A DNA stretch of 64,000 bases from Candidatus Alloclostridium intestinigallinarum (lineage in GTDB: Bacteria > Bacillota > Clostridia > Christensenellales > UBA3700). The position numbers and the translations under genes were made by a program. The notes below the pieces were generated by a model, which was not told the origin of the DNA, did not search any database, and worked only from the letters and a program-made list of their open reading frames with translations. The DNA is taken from contig CAJFJA010000001.1 of assembly GCA_904382605.1 (NCBI GenBank), positions 6,793 to 70,792 on the forward strand. The letters run 5' to 3'. Positions 7,759 through 15,566 of this stretch are shown here, piece after piece (the stretch's first letter is position 1; each line of letters opens with the position of its first letter).

Positions 7759-9669
7759 TTATTCCAATTCAAACGCGCCGGTATACAGCTGGTAATAAGT
7801 GCCTTTTTTGGCGATGAGCTGTTCGTGCGTACCGCGTTCGATTATGCTGCCGTGGTCGAGAACCATTATCACGTCGGAGTTGCGCACGGTGGAAAGACGG
7901 TGCGCGATTACGAATACCGTTCTGCCTTCCATCAGCTTATCCATACCGTCCTGCACAAGTTTTTCCGTGTGCGTATCTATGGACGAAGTTGCCTCGTCAA
8001 GTATCATAACGGGCGCGTCCGCCACCGCCGCACGGGCTATCGAGAGCAGTTGGCGCTGACCCTGCGACAGGTTCGCGCCGTCCGATTCGAGCATCGTATT
8101 AAAGCCGTCGGGCAGGCGGGTGATAAAGTCGTAGGCGTTGGCTATTTTGGACGCCTTTATGCACTCTTCGTCCGTGGCGTCAAGTTTGCCGTAACGGATA
8201 TTTTCCATAATCGTGCCCGTGAACAGGTTGGTGTCCTGCAAAACCATGCCCAGACTGCGCCTGAGGTCGGGTTTTTTGATCTTGTTGATGTTTATACCGT
8301 CATAGCGTATCTTGCCGTCGTCTATGTCGTAGAAGCGGTTTATCAGGTTGGTGATCGTGGTCTTGCCCGCGCCCGTTGCGCCGACGAACGCCACTTTCTG
8401 TCCGGGCTTTGCGTAAAGGGATATGTCTTTCAGCACCAGCTTTTCGGGCGTATATCCGAAGTCCATGTGCTCGATGTAAATGTCGCCTTCCAGCTTTTGG
8501 AAAGTGGTTGTATCCGTCGCCTTGTGGTAGTGCTTCCACGCCCACAGACCCGTGCGGGTATCGCTTTCGGTAAGCTGACCGTTTTCGTCGTATCTGGCGT
8601 TTACCAGCGTGACGTAGCCGTTGTCCTTTTCCGGTTCTTCGTCTATCAGCGTGAATATACGCTGCGCGCCCGCAATACCCATTGCAATGGAGTTCACCTG
8701 CTGGGAAACCATGCCCACCTGGCGGGAGAACATCATTGCCAGCTGCAGGAACATGACCACGACGGATACGCTGAATGCGCCCATATTGCCGCGCAGACTG
8801 ATATTCGTCACGTCGGACAGAATAAACACCGCGCCGATAATGGCGATTATGACGTAAGTCAGGTTGCCCACGTTCGCAAGTATGGGCATCAGGATATTGC
8901 TGTACTTGTTGGCTTTTTCGGCGGAGTGGAACAGTTCGTCGTTGACGCCGTCGAAAGCCTTTTCGGACTCGCGCTCGTGCACGAACACCTTTATGACCTT
9001 CTGACCTTGCAACGATTCTTCTATATAGCCGTTCACTTTGCCCAGCGAATCCTGCTGGCGAATGAAGTATTTCACCGATTTGCCGGCGATATGCTTGGAT
9101 ATAAGCACCATTATGACCGCGCAGGCGATTATGATAATGGAAAGCCACAGGCTGTACAGCAGCATTATTATGAGCGCCGCAAACAGCATGATTGCGGAAA
9201 GTACAAGCTGGGGCAGGCTTTGCGAAAGCATCTGGCGCAGGGCGTCCACGTCGTTCGTGTACACGGACATTATATCGCCCGTCTTATTCGTGTCGAAGAA
9301 GCGTATGGGAAGCGACTGCATCTTGTTGAACATCGCCTTACGCGTATCCGCCAGGAAGGACTGCGTTACTATCGCCATAAGGCGGGTGTACATAAACGCG
9401 CCTATTACGGATATTGCAAACACCGCGCCTATTATGCCGATAAATTCAAACAGACTCGAAAAGTCCGCCTGTCCGCCCGCGGCAACGGTTTTGAGGATGT
9501 CTTCTATCTCGCTCACCACGTTTTCCGTCATCAGTATGTTGCCCACGGAGCCGGCAACGCTGAGTACAATGCCCAGGAGGACGAATACCATGTGGACTTT
9601 GTAGTTTTTGAACAGATTTTTGAACAACTTGCCCAAAGCGGACGATTTGCTGTGCGTTACCTTATTCAT
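7759..9669 (-). CDS. ABC exporter half-transporter with canonical ATPase site (BmrD/LmrD-like)
   Basis: This is a 636-residue fused membrane-ATPase subunit. I start it at the ATG at 9669, preceded by GGGAGGTGG. Six transmembrane helices occupy about residues 20-330. The nucleotide-binding domain has Walker A GATGAGKT, Q-loop VLQDTNLF, signature LSQGQ, Walker B VMILDEATSS with the catalytic Glu present, and H-loop IAHR. Between TMD and NBD there is an extra segment of about 55 residues (from DNGYVTLVNARYDENG to the Lys-Leu-Glu-Gly before IYIEHMDF), which I recall from clostridial members of this family. The start overlaps the stop of the partner gene by eight bases, so the two halves are made together as a heterodimer exporting drugs, lipids or peptides. 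Confidence 0.9.
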   Translation of the reverse strand: MNKVTHSKSSALGKLFKNLFKNYKVHMVFVLLGIVLSVAGSVGNILMTENVVSEIEDILKTVAAGGQADFSSLFEFIGIIGAVFAISVIGAFMYTRLMAIVTQSFLADTRKAMFNKMQSLPIRFFDTNKTGDIMSVYTNDVDALRQMLSQSLPQLVLSAIMLFAALIIMLLYSLWLSIIIIACAVIMVLISKHIAGKSVKYFIRQQDSLGKVNGYIEESLQGQKVIKVFVHERESEKAFDGVNDELFHSAEKANKYSNILMPILANVGNLTYVIIAIIGAVFILSDVTNISLRGNMGAFSVSVVVMFLQLAMMFSRQVGMVSQQVNSIAMGIAGAQRIFTLIDEEPEKDNGYVTLVNARYDENGQLTESDTRTGLWAWKHYHKATDTTTFQKLEGDIYIEHMDFGYTPEKLVLKDISLYAKPGQKVAFVGATGAGKTTITNLINRFYDIDDGKIRYDGININKIKKPDLRRSLGMVLQDTNLFTGTIMENIRYGKLDATDEECIKASKIANAYDFITRLPDGFNTMLESDGANLSQGQRQLLSIARAAVADAPVMILDEATSSIDTHTEKLVQDGMDKLMEGRTVFVIAHRLSTVRNSDVIMVLDHGSIIERGTHEQLIAKKGTYYQLYTGAFELE

Positions 9670-11482
9670 TATCGCCACCTCCCTGAGCGGTGGTTTTCGA
9701 ATCCTTGGCGGAATCTTCCGCGGCAGTGCCGCCCACCTGTGCTTCATATATTTCGCGGTAGAGTCTGCTTTGCTCCATGAGCTGCTCGTGCGTGCCCATG
9801 GCGGCTATCTTACCGCCGTTCATAACTATAATCATATCCGCGTCCTGGACGGAAGAAATGCGCTGGGCTATGAATATCTTGGTCGTGCCGGGGATATTCT
9901 CCTTCAATTCCTTACGGATAAGCGCGTCCGTCTTGGTATCCACCGCGGAAGTGGAGTCGTCGAAAATAATTATCTTCGGCTTTTTCAGCAGGGCGCGCGC
10001 AATGCACAGCCTCTGCCGCTGACCGCCGGAGACGTTTGTGCCGCCCTGTTCTATGTAAGTGTCGTACTTTTTCGGGAATCCCTGTATAAAGGAATCCGCC
10101 TGTGCCTGGCGGCACGCTTCTTCTATCTCTTCATCTGTTGCGTCCAGGCTGCCCCAGCGCATATTTTCCTTTATCGTGCCGGAGAAGAGGGTATTCTTCT
10201 GCAAGACCATTGCAACGCTGTTGCGCAGGGTGTCCAGGTCGTAATTTTTCACGTTTTTACCGCCGACATATACGTTGCCCAGGGTCGTGTCGTAAAGCCT
10301 GGGAATGAGCTGTACGAGCGTGGATTTCGACGAGCCGGTACTGCCCAGAATACCCACCGTCGAACCGGAAGGAATATCAATGTCCACGTTGAACAGTGAA
10401 AGTTTTTCGGGATCGTTCACGTAGCTGAAAGATACGTCCTCGAACCTGATTGAACCGTCCTTTACTTCATATTCGGGGTTTTCGGGGTTGTGCAGGGTGC
10501 TTTCTTCATCGAGAACTTCTTTGATACGCTGGGCGCTTGTGACCGCCATCGAAACCATAACTGCTATCATTGCAAGCATCATAAGGCTTTGGAGCATCAT
10601 GAACGCGTAGGAGATAAGCGAGGAAATATCGCCCACTTCCAGAGTGCCGAACGTAGTGGAAACGGTGCCGTTGGAACTGTTTACGACGAGCAGCGCGCCG
10701 AGAATCGCTATTACGAGCATAAACGTGTAAATGGCAAGCTGCATTAAGGGGCTGTTGAGAGCGAGAATTTTTTCCGCCCTCGTGAAGTCCTTTTTGATAT
10801 CGTCGGCTTTTTTGGCAAATTTTTCCTTTTCGTAATCTTCACGGACATACGCTTTCACAACGCGGGCGGCGCGCACGTTTTCCTGCACGCTTTCGTTCAT
10901 CGCGTCGTATTTTTTGAACACCTTGGTGAATATAGGCTTTACCTTGAAAGCTATCAGCATGAGCGCAACGCCCATCAGGGGCGCCACGATAAGGTAAATT
11001 ATCGCTATATACACGTTCACCACAAAGGTCATCACCAGGCAGCAAACCAGCATCAAGGGGGTGCGGATCGCTATCCTTATTATCATCATATACGCCATCT
11101 GTACGTTGGTCACGTCGGTGGTCATACGGGTGATGAGCGAGGATGTGGAGAATTTGTCGATGTTTGCAAAAGAATACTGCTGGATACGGTAATACATATC
11201 GTGGCGCAGATTCTTGGCAAAACCCGTGGAAGCGGTTGCGCAGAATTTGCCCGAAAGCATACCGGTAAGCAGTGAAGCCATTGCCATAACCACTAAAATC
11301 ACGCCGTAAATGACTATGCGTGAAATCTCCATGTTTTCGCCGGCGGTCTGCATGTAAGTGATCAGATCCGCCGTTATAAACGGAATGAGCACTTCCAGAA
11401 TGACTTCCAGCGAAACCATTGTGGGGGTCAGGATACTGGCTTTTTTGTATTCCCGGATACTTTTTGCCAATGTCTTTATCAT
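9662..11482 (-). CDS. ABC exporter half-transporter with degenerate ATPase site (BmrC/LmrC-like)
   Basis: This is a 606-residue partner subunit. The ATG at 11482 follows CAGGAGG. Six transmembrane helices precede the NBD, which has Walker A GSTGSSKST, signature VSGGQ and Walker B IIIFDDSTSAVD. The catalytic Glu after Walker B is Asp (FDD instead of LDE) and the H-loop His is Gln (IAQR). Both substitutions are known from the degenerate site of heterodimeric exporters such as TM287/288 and BmrCD. Hence one ATP site of the pair should hydrolyse slowly. The gene lies 113 bases downstream of marR and overlaps the canonical half by eight bases. Substrate unknown. Confidence 0.9.
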   Translation of the reverse strand: MIKTLAKSIREYKKASILTPTMVSLEVILEVLIPFITADLITYMQTAGENMEISRIVIYGVILVVMAMASLLTGMLSGKFCATASTGFAKNLRHDMYYRIQQYSFANIDKFSTSSLITRMTTDVTNVQMAYMMIIRIAIRTPLMLVCCLVMTFVVNVYIAIIYLIVAPLMGVALMLIAFKVKPIFTKVFKKYDAMNESVQENVRAARVVKAYVREDYEKEKFAKKADDIKKDFTRAEKILALNSPLMQLAIYTFMLVIAILGALLVVNSSNGTVSTTFGTLEVGDISSLISYAFMMLQSLMMLAMIAVMVSMAVTSAQRIKEVLDEESTLHNPENPEYEVKDGSIRFEDVSFSYVNDPEKLSLFNVDIDIPSGSTVGILGSTGSSKSTLVQLIPRLYDTTLGNVYVGGKNVKNYDLDTLRNSVAMVLQKNTLFSGTIKENMRWGSLDATDEEIEEACRQAQADSFIQGFPKKYDTYIEQGGTNVSGGQRQRLCIARALLKKPKIIIFDDSTSAVDTKTDALIRKELKENIPGTTKIFIAQRISSVQDADMIIVMNGGKIAAMGTHEQLMEQSRLYREIYEAQVGGTAAEDSAKDSKTTAQGGGDNE

Positions 11483-11595
11483 TTTGCCTCCTGTGCGGCA
11501 TGGCCGCAAAGAAAAAGTTTGTTAACAGCTTTATTTGCCGCGGCGCAGCCGGCATATTCCGCAATGCCGCGCCGCTTAGATATATCGTTCGTCTA

Positions 11596-12048
11596 TTATA
11601 TAATCATACTGCGTGCGTTGTCACTTATTTTATCCAATGTGGAAAAGAAATTCCGCAATTCCTCGTCGCTCAGCCCGCGCGCCAGATTTTCCTCCACCTT
11701 CTTTGCCGTCACAAGAAAGGTTTCGTGCATCTTTCTCGCCTTATCCGTCAGAATAACCTGTTTCAGCCGCGCGTCGTGGTCGACCGAACGGCGCGTTATC
11801 AGCCCGTTTTTCTCCATAGACGCGAGCAGGGTGGAGGCGGTGGAACGCTTTATCTGGAACTCGGTCTCTATATCCTTCTGGTATACGGGGTTTTTCGAAT
11901 GGAATACAAAGCCAATCACCCAGGCGTGCAAACGCGTGGTATGGGGATTGCTTTCAATGTCTTTATTGAGTTTCATACTGTTGATACTGTTGCGTATCGT
12001 GTTGTTCAGGACGCGTATTTCATATCCGATTTCCCTGTCGCTTCCCAT
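11596..12048 (-). CDS. MarR-family transcriptional regulator
   Basis: This is a 150-residue winged-helix regulator. I choose the ATG at 12048 (MGSDREIGYE) because AAGGAGA precedes it; a start at 12078 would lack an RBS. The DNA-binding core includes the helices YQKDIETEFQIKRSTASTLLASMEKNGLI (helix-turn-helix) and the wing TRRSVDHDARLKQVILTDKARKM with the conserved DxRxxxVxLT pattern. It presumably represses the operon containing itself and the two ABC genes, since a perfect palindrome typical of MarR operators overlaps its promoter. Ligands of such repressors are often the compounds exported by the adjacent pump. Confidence 0.9.
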   Translation of the reverse strand: MGSDREIGYEIRVLNNTIRNSINSMKLNKDIESNPHTTRLHAWVIGFVFHSKNPVYQKDIETEFQIKRSTASTLLASMEKNGLITRRSVDHDARLKQVILTDKARKMHETFLVTAKKVEENLARGLSDEELRNFFSTLDKISDNARSMII

Positions 12049-12089
12049 CTGAACGTCTCCTTGAGTGCAAGATTGCAAACGGATAATTT

Positions 12090-12132
12090 GTTAGTGTACT
12101 AACATTATAACGGCGCAAAATTTTAATGTCAA
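12090..12132 (-). promoter_or_regulatory. Consensus promoter with MarR operator
   Basis: Reverse strand TTGACA (12132-12127), 17-base spacer, TATAAT (12109-12104): a perfect sigma-A consensus. Abutting the -10 box is the palindrome GTTAGT-GT-ACTAAC (12090-12103) covering the transcription start. A consensus-strength promoter needs tight repression, which the MarR protein would supply. Confidence 0.85.
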
Positions 12133-12736
12133 CAAAATAGGGGGATATGTGAGGGCGGCGAATATAAAGATTGTGTAAAAAATAATATTTGTGCGCGCAT
12201 ATCGGGGCGCTATGCCGGCGGAGCCGGAAAAAGCGGAGAGGCGGCGGTCTTCCGTCTGCGGCAATGCGTTTTCCTTGCGCGGTTTAGCCGCAGGTAAAGA
12301 AGTATCCGTCATTCCCGTGAAGAATAAACGGAAAAATTCCTCGAGTGAAAAGGCAGACCGCCGGGTTCGGACACGTAAACGGAAAAAAGCGCGCGCTCCG
12401 TCCGCGGCGGCAAACGGCAAATCCGAAAGGCGCAAGAAGTTACCTTAAAACATAAAAACCGGCGCTTTTACAAAAACGACTATTAAGCCTCAAATGTTTT
12501 ACATTTTGCGCTGAAATGTAAAATTTAATAAACAAAGCGAACAAAAAATTTCAGTTGCGGTAAAGGGATTTTTAACTGGACCGAGGCGGAAATTTTTACG
12601 CGTACGCGCGGACGATATTAGACATCGAGGCGCGAAATTTACCGAAATTTGACTAAAATTAACGTATATCCGCAATATGTTGAAATGCGGAAAAGAAGAA
12701 AAAAGTTAAAAATAATAATAATTTTACTCAGGACGC
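12133..12736. other. Gene-poor interval with a TTTTACATTT/AAATGTAAAA dyad
   Basis: No ORF here is convincing. The best, 12191-12448, gives a Lys/Arg-rich low-complexity product without RBS. A ten-base inverted repeat TTTTACATTT (12497-12506) and AAATGTAAAA (12514-12523), separated by TGCGCTG, stands out. The half-site TTTACAT recurs around the giant-gene promoter further right. The last 100 bases are A/T-rich, as expected upstream of a strong promoter. Confidence 0.5.
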
Positions 12737-12764
12737 TTGATTTTTGGGATATTTATGCTATAAT
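12737..12764 (+). promoter_or_regulatory. Promoter of the orphan response-regulator gene
   Basis: TTGATT (12737-12742), 16-base spacer, TATAAT (12759-12764), preceded by A/T-rich DNA. The leader to the ATG at 12828 is about 57 bases. Confidence 0.7.
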
Positions 12765-12827
12765 ATTTTTAAGGAAACACACGCCGCTCCTACGGGAAGG
12801 CGAATAAATTATTAGGGTGATGAGAAT

Positions 12828-13499
12828 ATGAAAATTTTAATTTGCAAAGGCGGATCGGAATCTTGCGATAAGATGATATCCGTAATGAAAGACGTAGGCG
12901 AATGTTATATCAGCGAAGACGGCGAAGACGCGCTTTTCAGAGCTTCTTCCAACGTGTATGATCTTGTCGTAGCCGATATAAAACTGACCAAGATGAATTG
13001 CATCGAATTTATCACTCAGCTCAGAAAGCGCAGCAACGTACCGCTCATTGTCGTAAGCGATATGGACAATTCCGAGCTGGCGGCTGACATTCTCGAACTG
13101 GGCGCGGACGAATACCTGCATGCTCCAATCAATATCAGGGAAACTAAAGCCAGGATAGATTCGGTATTGCGCAGAGCCAACAACCTGTTCAAGAACAGCG
13201 TTTATGAATTGAAGAATATGAAACTCGACGTTAAGACCAAGATGTTCACAGTTGACGGTAAGTACGTCAAGCTGTCCGGAAAGATGTACGATATAATGGA
13301 ATATTTTATACGCAACCGCAATATCGTAGTGAACAAAGAACAGCTTTATAATTACGTATGGGGCGAAGACTGCAACACCGTGCTTTCCGTGACCGAAGTT
13401 TACGTATCCAACCTGAGAAAGATTTTGAAGAACTATCATGCGGACAAATATCTGCAGACAATTAAAAACGTAGGATACATCTGGAACGAGAACGCGTAA
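12828..13499 (+). CDS. Orphan atypical OmpR-family response regulator
   Basis: This is a 223-residue protein with an N-terminal receiver (1-120) and a C-terminal OmpR/PhoB winged helix (about 128-223; LSGKMYDIMEYFIRN, VTEVYVSNLRKIL and the final IKNVGYIW hairpin). The receiver is chemically unusual. The acidic pair that should follow strand 1 (ILIVDD in the family) is replaced by ILICKGG, and the conserved Lys in the KP motif is Ala (YLHAPI). Asp50 (VVADIK) and the switch Ser (VVSDMD) remain. Without the Mg2+-binding acids and Lys, ordinary aspartyl phosphorylation is doubtful; atypical regulators of this kind (ChxR, HP1043) act constitutively. No kinase gene is adjacent. It is monocistronic and is the nearest regulator to the giant-protein cluster. 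Confidence 0.85.
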   Translation: MKILICKGGSESCDKMISVMKDVGECYISEDGEDALFRASSNVYDLVVADIKLTKMNCIEFITQLRKRSNVPLIVVSDMDNSELAADILELGADEYLHAPINIRETKARIDSVLRRANNLFKNSVYELKNMKLDVKTKMFTVDGKYVKLSGKMYDIMEYFIRNRNIVVNKEQLYNYVWGEDCNTVLSVTEVYVSNLRKILKNYHADKYLQTIKNVGYIWNENA

Positions 13500-13555
13500 G
13501 GCAAACAACAGTAGATTAAATTAAATTGTAGAGGTAATTTTAGTGTCTGAAACGG

Positions 13556-13582
13556 CGGACGGAGGATACTCCGTCCGTTTTT
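13556..13582 (+). terminator. Terminator of the orphan regulator gene
   Basis: Nine-base-pair stem CGGACGGAG (13556-13564) and CTCCGTCCG (13569-13577), loop GATA, then TTTTT. Confidence 0.9.
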
Positions 13583-13643
13583 CTGTCTGATTGCCGCATA
13601 ATTTTTCTGCCGGCAACGCCGCCGTCTATCATGTTTATCTGAA

Positions 13644-13717
13644 AAGGTGAAAGGTTCTTGTATAGTAAAAGCCCGCGTAGGTATTATTCATACCAATGTC
13701 AATGCAAGTTTCACCTT
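13644..13717. ncRNA. Candidate structured RNA element
   Basis: Outer stem AAGGTGAAA (13644-13652) with TTTCACCTT (13709-13717). Inside it, CTTG and CAAG can continue the helix past a GGTT bulge, and a hairpin GGTAT-TATTC-ATACC is enclosed. No promoter or terminator is clearly tied to it and no known RNA family is recognised, so this is only a folding candidate. Confidence 0.25.
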
Positions 13718-14030
13718 GCGTATATAGTATATGAGATTTAGCGACTTACGTCAATATTTTTCAGCAAATTTCCGACACAAACATTGTGCCGCTTTACATT
13801 TGGTATGGAGCGACCTGTTTTATAAGCAGAATATCCGGAATATTGCCGGCGTTAACGATAGCGGCAGGCGTACGCCGTGTGGCGGAGATGTTACGTTCGG
13901 TGTTTATCGCCGGTGCTCTTCCGCAGTAGAATTAGCAATCATATTCCTAAGGCGAATACTTTTTACAGACGCGGGTCATACGGCTTATCGTGATACGCGG
14001 ATATTTGCGATACGGCAAAATATGATAGAT

Positions 14031-14329
14031 TATGTATGTTTTATGCACTAATTTATGCCCAGTAGGCGTCGCGGAAATATACGGGCGATTTTTATACTTC
14101 CGTAACGCCTTTTAAGATTATTGTCCGGGGTAACGGTTGATAGTGTGCGCGCGGCGGAACGGCAGTCGCCGATTAAGAAAAACAATATATATGTATTTTA
14201 TGTGCACTATCGCCGTATATGGGAAAAAATTTTATAACAAAAACTAGCATACATGGCAATATAAAGGCGGAATGAAGGCGACTTTATCCGCCGTCCGACG
14301 CGCTGAAAATATGTATGTTATTTGCACTT
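14031..14329 (+). repeat. Three dispersed copies of a 20-base motif
   Basis: Copies at 14031-14050 (TATGTATGTTTTATGCACTA), 14190-14209 (TATGTATTTTATGTGCACTA) and 14310-14329 (TATGTATGTTATTTGCACTT). Spacing is 159 and 120 bases, all in the same orientation. Flanks do not align, which argues against a longer duplicated unit and for separate sites or decayed repeats. Confidence 0.55.
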
Positions 14330-14584
14330 ATATACTATTCCGCGATATATTCCGGGGTCGCCGCGCAGGTTGCGCGGAGCAATACGGTTGCACGGCATTT
14401 TACGCAAACGCCCCGCTGCGGTAATATTGAAGTTTTATTACGTCCGCACAGCCGTTTTCGTCAATACAGAGAGAAAGAGCGGAAAGCGCGGAGCGTGCGT
14501 TCGGCGCGCTTGCGGCCTGGTATCCGGGAGCCGTAACGCAAGCGGCGGGAGAGTGCAAAGCATGGTAGTTTGCGTATATACGTC

Positions 14585-14622
14585 AGCCGTTCCGTGTATG
14601 CGGCGCGTTGTGCGGAACGGCT
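14585..14622. repeat. Perfect ten-base inverted repeat
   Basis: AGCCGTTCCG (14585-14594) and CGGAACGGCT (14613-14622) separated by 18 bases. No T-run follows, so it is not a normal terminator. Confidence 0.5.
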
Positions 14623-15470
14623 GTCTGCGCCGGACGGCACCGTAAGCCCTGAGAGGCGGCTGTTTATGCGGTTTCCCTCGCAAAGGGGCGTTGTCTTATT
14701 TTTGCCGTGCCGCTGATTGGGCGCGCCGCGGTCCGTTTTCCCCGCCGTCGTCGTCAGCGTGCATGCAATCCGCCGCACTTTACATACGGCCTCTGCGCCG
14801 ATTGCGGATATGTTTACGTGCCGCACTCCAAACGGAGCATATGTAAAGTATTTTTGACGTTATGAGGAAAATTCGCGCCCACGCTTTGTGACGATAAATA
14901 GATTATTGTCGTTTATCGGCGGTAAAAACGCGTGACGGATTATCCTTCGGAGCGCATTTATGGATTTCCGGTGTAAAATTTACGTGAAATAAAACCTTTT
15001 GAACGAAAAAACCTTTTGTAACGTCGGAAATTAAGATTGAGCCGGCGTATTCCGACGGAATTATAAAGTTCGGGATTACAAGCGGTTTGCGCAAAAACCG
15101 CCCGTACTCATTTTTGCAGGGCAAGTATGTCCCCGTTAAAGTGCGGAAAAGAGGAGTATACGGCGTGCGGCGCGGTAAAATCCCCGTTTTGGAAGAACCC
15201 CCGGTTTTATGCATATTTTCCCAAAGGTTATATGTCCGCTTTAAGAAAAATTTTCCATAAGTTATATTTGCGCCCGTTTTTTCAAAATTCGGAACATTTT
15301 TTACTTTTTGAAATGCCGCCCGGTGATTTTACTTTTATTTTACACGACATTTTTTTGTCAAATTTTCTTTACAAAATGCCGTTTTTAACCTGAAAAAACG
15401 GGAAATTAAAGCGCTTTTTAAGAATTTTCAAACTTAAAAGGTTTTAAGGTGAGTATTTTTTCGGCTGGAA

Positions 15471-15566
15471 TTTTACATAAAATCTATATTTCTTCATAAT
15501 TTTTTAAGCGGGCGTCTATATAATAAATATGTGCCTAATAAAGGCGAAATTTCAGAGGGGTAAATT
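15471..15566 (+). promoter_or_regulatory. Promoter and RBS region of the giant-protein cluster
   Basis: An extended -10 TATATAATA (TATAAT at 15519-15524) has no good -35 hexamer at 17 bases, which suggests activator dependence. TTTTACAT (15471-15478) lies about 40 bases upstream of the -10, a typical activator distance. RBS GAGGGG precedes the ATG at 15567. Confidence 0.55.

Larger units (their letters stand above)
13583..15518. other. About 1.9 kb without a convincing gene, rich in short repeats and palindromes
   Basis: The small ORFs here lack RBSs and plausible protein sequence. What can be seen: a possibly structured element at 13644-13717, three copies of a 20-base motif at 14031, 14190 and 14310, a perfect ten-base-pair hairpin at 14585-14622, and several TTTACAT/ATGTAAA sites (13793, 14779, 14841, 15472). 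A direct repeat AAAACCTTTTG occurs twice near 14990-15020. The final 200 bases before the giant gene are A/T-rich. I see no tRNA, rRNA or transposon remnant. The length is far above other intergenic spaces in this window. Confidence 0.6.

Noticed and set aside
12191..12448. 85-codon Lys/Arg-rich ORF
   Set aside because: No RBS, low-complexity basic product, GTG start; a competing ORF on the other strand is equally open.
14031..14329. Remnant CRISPR array
   Set aside because: Only three imperfect 20-base copies at unequal distances of 159 and 120 bases, with no cas gene nearby.
14315..14826. Several 60-120 codon ORFs in the long intergenic stretch
   Set aside because: Arg/Ala-rich strings typical of random GC-rich DNA, open on both strands at once, without RBS.
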